Assembly: GCF_900108555.1 (NCBI RefSeq)
Contig: NZ_FNWV01000009.1
Span: 62,001 to 126,000, forward strand
From: Ruminococcus flavefaciens
GTDB taxonomy: Bacteria > Bacillota > Clostridia > Oscillospirales > Ruminococcaceae
Direction: 5' to 3'
Length of the DNA stretch: 64,000 bases
Shown here: positions 16,998 to 24,727 of the stretch, in pieces
Layout: every line of letters starts with the position of its first letter
Position numbering within the stretch: the stretch's first letter is position 1
Translations under genes and position numbers: made by a program
The notes under the pieces: generated by a model
Told to the model about the DNA's origin: nothing
Database searches by the model: none
Seen by the model: only the letters and a program-made list of their open reading frames with translations

Positions 16998-17991
16998 GAT
17001 ATATGGTACATATTTCCGTATAGCTGCGAAACTCCTCGAAAATGAGGTCACTGAAGAGAAGAACGTCCATGAGACCATACTTCGTGACGGCTTCCGCGAT
17101 TCTGTGCTGTTCCTGCCTCAGAAGCTTATACCAAACGGTGAGGACTGGGGACTTTTCAGACGCAGCAGCGATAATATGCTCAGGCGCATAACAAAAAAAG
17201 CACCTGTAAAGGTGCTGACAAAGCTGCAAAAGATGTGGCTGAAAGCAAAACTCTCCGATCCGAGGATAAGGCTGTTTTTGGAGGACGAGGTAATAGAGGA
17301 CTTAAAAAATGAACTGGCTGATGTAAAGCCGCTGTATCACCATGAGCATTTCAGGCTCACGGACAGATATGCAGATCACGATGACTATTCCGACGAGAAA
17401 TACATTGCTAATTTCCGTGCAGCTCTTGATGCTGTGAAGAAGCGGAAAATAGTCGATATCTCTTTTACGTCAGGTCATGGGAAGCGTGTGAGCGGCAGGT
17501 TCGTAATGCTGAAAATAGAGTTTTCACCCAAGAACGGAAAGTTCCGAGCGTACTGCTATAGGCTCAGTAATGATAGGATAAAGAACAGCGGCTTGATAAA
17601 TATCGGCAGGATAGATACAATAACCGATACGGGGCGGATATTCCGTACTCCTGTATCTATGGACGATTATTTCAGCAGCCGTAAATGCAGTGCTCCTGCG
17701 GTAATAAGGGTGACTAACGAGAGGAACGGCGTGGAGCGCTTTATGCTGGAATTTGCTCCCTATGAAAAGCATACTGTCCGCGACCTTGAAACTGGACAAT
17801 ATACCGTTGAGCTGTGGTACGACGAACAGGACGAAACAGAGGTGCTTATAATGCTGCTCAGCTTCGGACCTGTTATTGAGATACTTGGTCCCGAGAAACT
17901 GCGAGCACAGGCAAAAGAACGGTTAATGAGGCAATATGAGCTGCTTTATGGGAGAAATGATAATTTTACAGATAAACTTTTTGATGTATAA
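16981..17991 (+). CDS. WYL-domain regulator, second of the pair
   Basis: A 336-residue protein starting MNIFSEIYGTYFRIAAKLLE; GGAGG lies seven bases before the ATG, inside the end of the previous gene, indicating translational coupling. A WYL domain is visible in KKRKIVDISFTSGHGKRVSG and FRAYCYRLSNDRIKNSGLIN, with a C-terminal WCX-like part. No obvious DNA-binding winged helix is visible at the N-terminus, so it may act as a partner of the first WYL protein. The preceding residues in the longer frame (from 16939) are the shadow of the overlapping gene. Confidence 0.82.
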   Translation: MNIFSEIYGTYFRIAAKLLENEVTEEKNVHETILRDGFRDSVLFLPQKLIPNGEDWGLFRRSSDNMLRRITKKAPVKVLTKLQKMWLKAKLSDPRIRLFLEDEVIEDLKNELADVKPLYHHEHFRLTDRYADHDDYSDEKYIANFRAALDAVKKRKIVDISFTSGHGKRVSGRFVMLKIEFSPKNGKFRAYCYRLSNDRIKNSGLINIGRIDTITDTGRIFRTPVSMDDYFSSRKCSAPAVIRVTNERNGVERFMLEFAPYEKHTVRDLETGQYTVELWYDEQDETEVLIMLLSFGPVIEILGPEKLRAQAKERLMRQYELLYGRNDNFTDKLFDV

Positions 17992-17999
17992 TAATGGAA

Positions 18000-18021
18000 T
18001 TGCCGCCTTTAAAGGCGGCAA
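18000..18021. terminator. Bidirectional terminator between convergent genes
   Basis: TTGCCGCCTTT and AAAGGCGGCAA are perfectly complementary (11 bp, no spacer), located between the end of the WYL pair and the end of the serine hydrolase gene. Confidence 0.7.
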
Positions 18022-18042
18022 TTCGTTTATATAGACAATATC

Positions 18043-19041
18043 TTAATTCAACTCACACACAAACGGTTCAATGTATTCTCTTATGAAATCCGCTCTGTCC
18101 ATTACAGTAGGCTTGAAATAGGCTGTTACGGCTATAACGACATTCTTCTCGGGATCAACATAAATGACGTTTCCGCTGTTTCCGAGAGCAGCATAGATAT
18201 TCTTTTCACGGTCCAATATCCACCACAGATAGCCATATTCCATGCCCTGCCAGTTCTGATTTTCAATGGCTCTTGGGTGCGTCATCTCGTCTATCCAGCT
18301 TGAAGAAATGATACGCTTTCCGTTGTAAACGCCCTTGTTCAGACAAAGCTGACCTATCTTTGCCATATCTTCTGCCGACATACAAAGTCCGTATCCGGGA
18401 GTACCCAAGTCCTCTTTATCACTGAACCATACATTCTCTTTAGGAGTTTTCTCAATAGTAAACCGCTTGTGTTCCTCTGCTGTTTTTGCAATGTAGACAG
18501 AGTACGGTCTGATATCCAGCGGTCCGAAAAGATATTTGTTTGCGTAATCAACGGTCTTCATTTTTGTTGCCTTGTATAGTATTCCCGTGAGGATATGCAG
18601 GCACACCGTTTTATAGTTGAATTCGTCTGTCAGACCGTTCCTGCCGCCAAGAAAGTCAAGAGAAGCATATGTCCAGTTATCGCTTGAACATACCTTTGAC
18701 CACGGATCACCCTTGCCTTTATATGGTGCTCTCATAGTCAGCAGATGCTTAATTGTCACATCGTATATGGTCTTTTCACCGCGTTTCACTTTATAATCAG
18801 GGAAATAGTCAAGGACTTTGTCATCAATACTACCTATTTGTCCTTTATCAAGAGCAATACCTATGAGCAGTGCCATAATGCTTTTTGTAGCGGACATTAT
18901 GTGTACGCAGTCGTCTTTCTTGTAATCGTGCCATGTGTCGCTGTAGACTATTTGTCCGTCTTTGTAAGCGCAGATCTGGCAGATGTTGTTCTCATTGCCC
19001 TTGCTTTCCTCAATATACCTATGAAGTTCGTCTTTAGTCAT
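18043..19041 (-). CDS. Class C beta-lactamase-like serine hydrolase
   Basis: A 332-residue protein of the beta-lactamase/penicillin-binding-protein-like (PF00144-type) family. The catalytic Ser-x-x-Lys is visible in HIMSATKSIMALLIGIALDK (SATK), with downstream GYGLCMSAEDMAKIGQL and YGYLWW motifs of the fold. There is no signal peptide, so a cytoplasmic esterase or peptidase on an unknown substrate is more likely than antibiotic resistance. Its start follows CGGAGG. It stands alone on the minus strand. Confidence 0.85.
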   Translation of the reverse strand: MTKDELHRYIEESKGNENNICQICAYKDGQIVYSDTWHDYKKDDCVHIMSATKSIMALLIGIALDKGQIGSIDDKVLDYFPDYKVKRGEKTIYDVTIKHLLTMRAPYKGKGDPWSKVCSSDNWTYASLDFLGGRNGLTDEFNYKTVCLHILTGILYKATKMKTVDYANKYLFGPLDIRPYSVYIAKTAEEHKRFTIEKTPKENVWFSDKEDLGTPGYGLCMSAEDMAKIGQLCLNKGVYNGKRIISSSWIDEMTHPRAIENQNWQGMEYGYLWWILDREKNIYAALGNSGNVIYVDPEKNVVIAVTAYFKPTVMDRADFIREYIEPFVCELN

Positions 19042-19227
19042 AATATACCTCCGTATTGATAGAGTTCTGTATATTCGATCGAAGTTTCATACAGTATCTT
19101 TATTGTATCAAGATGAATTTTTAATGTCAATACTTTTTTCTAAAAAATACTAACCTTATTTGAATGATGATTGAAAAATACATATTCTCATGATATAATG
19201 AAATAAATTCTGACAGGTGGTGAAAGA

Positions 19228-20538
19228 ATGGGATTTTTCAGTAATACTAAGATCAATATAATAAAGAAAGTAACCGCTGGTATCGTTATAGCGGTAACAG
19301 GTGCAAAAGCTGCGCTGAAATGTGAATTGATCAGCATGGAAGAGAACGAGAATGATATGACATATCCTATGGTCATGACACTGAACGGTACTCCACTAAT
19401 GGAGATGCATCCGAGTTATTGTCCTACCTGCTGCGGACTCCTTGCCACAGGCTATGGACTTGATAATGTGAAATGTACCGAACTTACCGACATATCAGAT
19501 AAGATCAACAGCGGATTTACCGGCGTTGATGATTTTCTTGAAATTATAAAGCCTCTTATCGGATTATTTGAGGACGGAGTATATCTTATCAGAGATACAA
19601 AGACTTTTCCTGTTGACGGTGACGGTCACTTCTTTTGGGCAGTCCCTGACGAACTTAAATACTATAACGCATATACAGACGCATATTATATCACCGATCT
19701 TATGCAGCTAATTGAACTAAAAGGAGCTTTTCTGTATCCTACACAGTCGCGGGATAGATATGATGAGAACCGTGTCAAATATTATATGAACTTGTTTAGC
19801 AGCGGCAAAGAAAAGCCCCGTGCAATAGCATATAACGCAATGGGCGGCATGAGTGCTTTGCTTGACGGTCATCATAAAGCTTGTGCAGCTGCAAGACTTC
19901 ACGCTACTCTTGATACGATAGTTATCACAAAGGGACATCTTGCAGGAGACAAGGACAATATTCAGATACGATTCGGTTATTATCTTGATGCCGAATATGA
20001 TATAGCAGTAGATAAAGCCAGCGGTCTTCCTTCAAAGCTTTACAAGCAATATACAGAGCAAATGGCCGATCTTTATGCAAAAAAGAAGCAGCAGCCTCCT
20101 GTACTCTATAAAGGACTGCCTGTTGAAAGCAGATTTGCAAAACGCGAATGGGAGAAATGCTATACAGACGCTGTTTATTATTATCCGACAGCAGATCAGT
20201 TTGCAGGTGAATTAGCCTGTGATTACAGCGCTATTGAAGATATGTCACCCGAAGACATATATTACTATGTCTTTCAGCAGGAGGATCCTGTATATTACGC
20301 TAAGATTCTTATGAGCCGTTTTGTTTGGACAAATGATAAACGCACAAAAGAACTGCTTATGAAGTTCGCACGTTATAATTCATTCAGCGGTGATACCAAG
20401 CAGATAATCGCTGCTGCACTCAGAGGCTTGATGAACTTCAAAGATGATGAGACCGAAAAGATATTCGTTGACTTTGTTGTCTGCGGCGATGATTATCTTG
20501 CTGACATAGCAAAGGATTACTGGGAAGATGCTGAATAA
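19228..20538 (+). CDS. Hypothetical protein with ParB-like motif and C-terminal helical repeats
   Basis: A 436-residue protein. The N-terminus has a weakly hydrophobic segment (VTAGIVIAVTGAKAALKCEL); the middle contains MGGMSALLDGHHKACAAARL, which matches the DGxHRxxAA signature of the ParB/sulfiredoxin fold; the last 130 residues (YAKILMSRFVWTNDKRTKEL and onward) resemble HEAT-like helices. A CPTCC motif sits near residue 63. No function can be assigned; nucleotide binding is possible for the ParB-like part. A GGTGG ribosome site lies upstream, and no neighbour is clearly linked. Confidence 0.75.
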   Translation: MGFFSNTKINIIKKVTAGIVIAVTGAKAALKCELISMEENENDMTYPMVMTLNGTPLMEMHPSYCPTCCGLLATGYGLDNVKCTELTDISDKINSGFTGVDDFLEIIKPLIGLFEDGVYLIRDTKTFPVDGDGHFFWAVPDELKYYNAYTDAYYITDLMQLIELKGAFLYPTQSRDRYDENRVKYYMNLFSSGKEKPRAIAYNAMGGMSALLDGHHKACAAARLHATLDTIVITKGHLAGDKDNIQIRFGYYLDAEYDIAVDKASGLPSKLYKQYTEQMADLYAKKKQQPPVLYKGLPVESRFAKREWEKCYTDAVYYYPTADQFAGELACDYSAIEDMSPEDIYYYVFQQEDPVYYAKILMSRFVWTNDKRTKELLMKFARYNSFSGDTKQIIAAALRGLMNFKDDETEKIFVDFVVCGDDYLADIAKDYWEDAE

Positions 20539-20558
20539 ATGGGCGTGAGTGGATAAAA

Positions 20559-20790
20559 TGGACAAGATAAGGAAATCTCAAAAAATATAAATGGAAGATT
20601 GTTTCTGGTTCTATTAGTCATGGGACTCTGTCCGACGCTGTACACAACTCTGCGAACTTTTTTCCTCGGGCAGGCTGTAGCGAATAATAATGAATACACC
20701 AACAGGATACGAAGCGGATTGCTGGTATCGCGTATGGTCAGTATGGTCGGAGAACCAGGTACATACTGGGTAGCAAATAACTTTATATGA
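20559..20790 (+). pseudogene. Frameshifted membrane-protein fragment
   Basis: ATG 20559 opens MDKIRKSQKI and stops; the next frame continues NGRLFLVLLVMGLCPTLYTT and LRTFFLGQAVANNNEYTNRI to the stop at 20790. One extra A in the six-A run near 20582 would join them (SQKNINGRLFL). The product would be about 76 residues with one or two membrane segments. It looks like the amino end of a larger membrane protein now broken; the family is not recognised. Confidence 0.45.
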
Positions 20791-20806
20791 GGGTGGCTGC
20801 TGCCTA

Positions 20807-20896
20807 TTACTCAGCTTGATGAAGCTTATCAGCAGCCCACAGGCAGTCACCGCCTGCGTGCCATTCGTACCAGTATTTGAATTTATATTTTGCCAT
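20807..20896 (-). pseudogene. Small ORF, 29 residues, likely gene fragment
   Basis: AAGGAGG precedes ATG 20896 and the frame reads MAKYKFKYWYEWHAGGDCLW followed by AADKLHQAE and a stop. The good ribosome site and Trp/Tyr-rich start suggest the beginning of a real gene truncated soon after; a genuine micro-protein cannot be excluded. Confidence 0.35.
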
Positions 20897-20967
20897 GCTG
20901 CCGCCTCCTTGTATCAGCATTGGTTTGGACCTATGATATGTACTTTTGAATGGAACACGCCTTCTGA

Positions 20968-21201
20968 CCTAATTATACATTATTCCGACCTGAAAATCAA
21001 TTGCTTTTTGTATGGCTTGTTTATCATAAGGTCATTGACATTTCATTCCTTTCAAACAGAACCCTTGAAGAGTTAGTGATTTTTCAGCTGATATTTATGC
21101 TGCCATGCTTGATCTGGCTTTTTTCAAAATATAAACGTTATCAGCGGTATAATATTGATCAGTTGGCTGATAGCTTTTTGCAAGACAACAAATCCGAATA
21201 A
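20968..21201 (+). pseudogene. C-terminal fragment of a membrane protein
   Basis: The open frame from 20968 to the stop at 21201 reads LLFVWLVYHKVIDISFLSNR, then a hydrophobic VIFQLIFMLPCLIWLFSKYK and a charged tail. There is no start codon or ribosome site at its beginning, and it follows the fragment at 20559-20790, so both may derive from one disrupted gene. The 20539-21410 stretch therefore holds only remnants. Confidence 0.35.
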
Positions 21202-21334
21202 TATACATATAATTGCTGCATTTATTATAAAAACGTATCAAAAGGTCTTTAAGTGCAGTGGATATATGCATACACAACCGTTTATGAATACTTGAAAGTG
21301 AATTTGAAACGTGATATATACGGCACATAAATAC

Positions 21335-21363
21335 TTGCGTAATAAGAATGAATGTGGTATAAT
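21335..21363 (+). promoter_or_regulatory. Promoter of the substrate-binding-protein gene
   Basis: TTGCGT, a 17-nt spacer ending TGTGG, and TATAAT form a good extended promoter 48 nt before the coding start, which itself has AGGAGG. Confidence 0.7.
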
Positions 21364-21410
21364 AAAATATCATTTTTATATGTAAATAAATTATCCAGGA
21401 GGAATATTTC

Positions 21411-22991
21411 ATGAGTTTAAAACGTAATATCGCAGCAGTTTCTGCTCTTAGTCTTATAGGAGCGCTCTCTTTAAATGCAATTTCATCGCTGATCAGCAAT
21501 GAGAATACTGCCAATGCTGCCACAAAATTCGGTGATATCAATTCTGACGGATATATTGACGCTGTTGATGCTTCAATAATACTCAGCTATTACTCTTATG
21601 CTTCAACAGCCGAGGGTACACCTGTATCTTTAGAAAAGTTCATAGCAGGGGATACTGCTGATAAGACCGAACCTTCGACCTCAGATAAAACGGATAAAGA
21701 TGTCAGCCTGAAAACAGGCGGAGATACTTTTACTATCCTGTCATGGAACAACAGCGATGTCCCCAGTCTTGTGGCAAACTGGACAGGCTTAAATGAAGAC
21801 TATGTAATGAATAATCTGAATTCACGCTCGGGAGATGAATTAAAAACACCGTCAGGCGTAAAAATAAACTTCATCAATGTAAATTCCGCAGGCGCATATG
21901 CTTCGGAAGCCTATGATGAGATATTCAATTCGGGCGACGATGCAGATGTATATTTTGCCGAACCCTACTGGGCTTTGAATTATATGGATAACGATAAACT
22001 CTCTGCACCTCTTTCAGCTCTCGGCATAACGGAAGATGATATGGGCGAATGGTATCCTTATACCAAGACGCTTGCAAAAAACAGCAATGGCGTATTCAAA
22101 TCCGTTCCTTATGATGTTGCTCCGGGAGCTTTTATATATCGTTCAGACCTTGCTGAGGAGTACCTCGGAGTCAAGACTTCCGAAGAAATGCAGACCGCTA
22201 TAGGGGATTGGGACAAGTTCTCAGTTTCGGCAAAAACTATCGCTGAAAGATCTGAAGGGAAAGTGGCTCTTGCTGATTCCCTCGGAGGTATGTGGGAAGC
22301 TTTTTCCTGTGGAAGATTTGATTTCGTCACAAGTGATAATAGGTTTAATCTGACTGATGATATCAAATACTTCGCCGATATGGCTAAAGGACTCTGGAAC
22401 GTCGGCGGTGTTTCAAAGAACGATCAATGGACAGATGACTGGATAAAGAGCGGTCAGGAAGGTATCAGCATGGGCTATTTCGCACCTTCGTGGGCATTCT
22501 GTTACAATGGCAGCTTCATAAGTGAAGCGGCGAAAAATCAAGCAGGAAAGTGGAGCATATGCATAGGTCCGCAGGCATACTACTGGGGCGGCAACGATAT
22601 ACTGGTCAACCCGTCTACAGATAACGGTGATGATGCAAGAGGCTTTATTCTTGCTTCTACTTCAAATTCTGAAAACATGAATAAGTTTACTTATTTTAAT
22701 AATATTCCAAACAATATGTTTGTCAATGCGAAGCTTGCAAAAGATAACACGTATCGTGCTAAAGATATGACAGACATATTCAATGGAGAGAATTATTACA
22801 CTGTTTTAGATCAAAGTGCAAGAAAAATTGATATTAAAAAGTATTCGCGTTATGATGAATCGATCAAATCCGAGATTATAGGGACAATAAAGAGATCATA
22901 CATTGAAGGAGACCGCAATTGGGATGATGCTTTGAATGAAACGCTGGATAGAATCGCCGAAGCTAACCATGATTTGGAATGGGACGACTGA
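21411..22991 (+). CDS. Secreted solute-binding protein (ABC family 1 type) with an N-terminal half-dockerin
   Basis: A 526-residue exported protein. After a signal peptide (1-36, NAA cleavage site) comes one dockerin-like EF-hand repeat (FGDINSDGYIDAVDASIILS, about 39-58), an acidic Ser/Thr linker, and then an extracellular solute-binding domain of the sugar-binding family 1 type (about 105-526; ILSWNNSDV, DADVYFAEPYWALNYM, DSLGGMWEAFSC, GISMGYFAPSWAF). There is no lipobox Cys after the signal, unlike typical Gram-positive binding lipoproteins, and no ABC permease genes are adjacent. It may therefore be tethered or sequestered by the calcium-binding repeat rather than by lipid. Transcribed from the promoter at 21335, probably with the SUFU-like gene 58 bases downstream. 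Confidence 0.83.
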   Translation: MSLKRNIAAVSALSLIGALSLNAISSLISNENTANAATKFGDINSDGYIDAVDASIILSYYSYASTAEGTPVSLEKFIAGDTADKTEPSTSDKTDKDVSLKTGGDTFTILSWNNSDVPSLVANWTGLNEDYVMNNLNSRSGDELKTPSGVKINFINVNSAGAYASEAYDEIFNSGDDADVYFAEPYWALNYMDNDKLSAPLSALGITEDDMGEWYPYTKTLAKNSNGVFKSVPYDVAPGAFIYRSDLAEEYLGVKTSEEMQTAIGDWDKFSVSAKTIAERSEGKVALADSLGGMWEAFSCGRFDFVTSDNRFNLTDDIKYFADMAKGLWNVGGVSKNDQWTDDWIKSGQEGISMGYFAPSWAFCYNGSFISEAAKNQAGKWSICIGPQAYYWGGNDILVNPSTDNGDDARGFILASTSNSENMNKFTYFNNIPNNMFVNAKLAKDNTYRAKDMTDIFNGENYYTVLDQSARKIDIKKYSRYDESIKSEIIGTIKRSYIEGDRNWDDALNETLDRIAEANHDLEWDD

Positions 22992-23049
22992 AACGCCATA
23001 AACCTTATAAGCAAGGAAAATATAACATTTTGATTTGAGAAGGTGTGAA

Positions 23050-23580
23050 ATGAGCTTAGGTGAAGCTATTCTTGATCATTACGAGAAATACTTGGGTGAC
23101 TATGTCGGAGCGGACGTTTATGCCGATGAAGAATGTGAGATACAGCTGCTGGGATTTCCGGAAGCTATAAAAAATTGTCTTGTATTGGCTACATTCGGTG
23201 TTTCTAAATATGAAGATTGTGAAGTGATACTTCCGATCGATGACCTTTATGATGAATGTGCGGAAATATTCGCAAATTCTATATTCTACGCTTTATCGAA
23301 TAATATAGAAATCGGCAGAGGAGTCCTGATAGAAGGCGCAGATAATATTGTTGAAGGCTTTTCTGATAAATGCGGTAAAACGGCGATATGTTTCACAGAA
23401 GCTTATCCACTGCCTGATGAATTCGCATTGGCCGATAATAGATGTCATATTTATATGGGATTCTTTGTTTCAAAAAAGGAAGCAGAATATATAAAAGATC
23501 ATGGAAGTGAAAAGTTCGAGGACATCTTGGAAGAAAAGGAAGCAGACGTGATCGATCTGAACCGCAGTTCCGTGATATGA
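23050..23580 (+). CDS. SUFU-domain-like protein (immunity-type)
   Basis: A 176-residue soluble protein. The pattern (YADEECEIQLLGFPEAIKN, YEDCEVILPIDDLYDECAEI, GFFVSKKEAEYIKDHG, DVIDLNRSSVI) resembles the SUFU superfamily, which in bacteria is common among immunity proteins of polymorphic toxins. No toxin gene is adjacent, so an orphan immunity or regulatory role is inferred. ATG 23050 is preferred over the TTG at 23035 because AGGTG lies at proper distance from it. Confidence 0.6.
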   Translation: MSLGEAILDHYEKYLGDYVGADVYADEECEIQLLGFPEAIKNCLVLATFGVSKYEDCEVILPIDDLYDECAEIFANSIFYALSNNIEIGRGVLIEGADNIVEGFSDKCGKTAICFTEAYPLPDEFALADNRCHIYMGFFVSKKEAEYIKDHGSEKFEDILEEKEADVIDLNRSSVI

Positions 23581-23665
23581 AATAATAAAGACGTAAGTTA
23601 AAGTGAATATACTTAAGCACAGTTTCAACCGATAAACAAAAGACTTTAATACGAGCAGAAAAAGC

Positions 23666-23690
23666 AAACCACCCGTTCAGCGGGTGGTTT
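23666..23690 (+). terminator. Terminator after the SUFU-like gene
   Basis: AAACCACCCG and CGGGTGGTTT pair around TTCAG and are followed by TGATTTT. Confidence 0.8.
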
Positions 23691-23786
23691 TGATTTTATA
23701 TCGACCTATACTATGTCATTTCTTTAGTATTACAGCTTTGGAAAAACTGAGCATATGCAATATTTTAATGTACTGAGAGTGTAGAT

Positions 23787-24065
23787 TTACTGCGCTTCCT
23801 TAAATGCTGAAGCATCAGAGATCAGGTCCATTGCGCCGTTGTCATAATATATTATTTCAGGCGGCACTTCTGCAGTGATCTTAAAATGGTCTGCTTTTTT
23901 ATATGCCATAGCAAGCGGTGAAAGGCTGGGACCAAGATTACGTTCTTGTAAAATACTTTTATTCTTTGTTACAGTATAATTGGCGACATCGCCATTGAGA
24001 CTCGAAAACAGGTCTGCCTTATTGATAATATCCGCATGGAACTTAAACGGATACGATTGCAGTCC
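23787..24065 (-). pseudogene. C-terminal remnant of an unknown protein
   Basis: The minus-strand frame from 24065 to the stop at 23787 reads YPFKFHADIINKADLFSSLN, then GDVANYTVTKNKSILQERNL and PPEIIYYDNGAMDLISDASA, ending FKEAQ. The composition is protein-like, but the frame is closed by a stop directly upstream inside a repeat element and has no start. It appears to be the 3' end of a gene cut by the insertion or rearrangement next to it. Confidence 0.5.
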
Positions 24066-24160
24066 TTAGCCGTTGGTCGTTAGCCCTTAGCCGAAGAAGT
24101 TCGCTTACGCTCACATTATTCAAATTACTCGCTAAAGGATAACGGATAAAGGCTGAGCAA
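24063..24160. repeat. Imperfect inverted repeat of TTAGCC-like units
   Basis: The left side carries CCTTAGCC, GTTAGCCC and CTTAGCC; the right side, read in complement, carries CAGCCTTTATCC and GTTATCCTTTAGCG. The two sides can fold on each other. It resembles a small non-coding interspersed (REP or MITE-like) element and lies exactly at the truncated end of the 23787-24065 remnant. Confidence 0.4.
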
Positions 24161-24363
24161 AAAAAGTAAATAATACTTCATTTTTGCGCTGATATACAAG
24201 CAGTATTTCTACATTTAGTATACTTATTGTATTTTTTAAACAAAATATTGAATATTGTCTATTCTAATCAAATCTGAATTAGTCATTATTACAATACAAA
24301 TGATAAAATGTCCTAACTAACTGTGCTGTTTGCAATATTTTTTATGAATTTACGCAAAAAATA

Positions 24364-24392
24364 TTGACTATCAGATTGCTTAATGATATAAT
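24364..24392 (+). promoter_or_regulatory. Promoter and long leader of lectin gene 1
   Basis: TTGACT-N17-TATAAT predicts a start near 24399 and so a leader of about 330 nt before the ATG at 24728. The leader has blocks conserved in copy 2, such as GAATAGCACAGCAGATAT and ATTAACGTCACAAATAT, and a GGGGGAGAGATGG segment that could start a tiny leader peptide (MVFID). Confidence 0.7.
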
Positions 24393-24727
24393 TTATTTGA
24401 TTGAGAAAATCAACGACTATAATTAAATAAATATTAACTGATGATCTCTATTCAATTTCATGATCGCCTTGTGTTTATGATTGAGAAGTATACTAAAAGG
24501 GAGGTTAGAATAGCACAGCAGATATCAGCCGCTTAATATATTAACGTCACAAATATCGTACTTATCAAAAAGTTTTATCACATAGAAAATAATTGATATA
24601 TCATAAGATCAAAATATCAAATTCAGTAAAGAATGGGGGAGAGATGGTTTTCATTGATTGATGTTTTCTTCTTCATGATCGGTCGATTATTAATAAACTA
24701 TTTAAAACAGAAGGAGTAAGATTTAAA

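Noticed and set aside
18043-19041. Antibiotic-resistance beta-lactamase
   Set aside because: The fold is beta-lactamase-like with SxxK, but there is no signal peptide and the family is mostly esterases and peptidases.
20539-21410. Insertion sequence responsible for the gene remnants
   Set aside because: No transposase-like frame, terminal inverted repeats or target duplication could be found; only broken gene pieces are visible.
24393-24727. c-di-GMP or other known riboswitch in the lectin leaders
   Set aside because: The conserved blocks do not show the GEMM, purine or other riboswitch core sequences I know; kept only as an unexplained leader.
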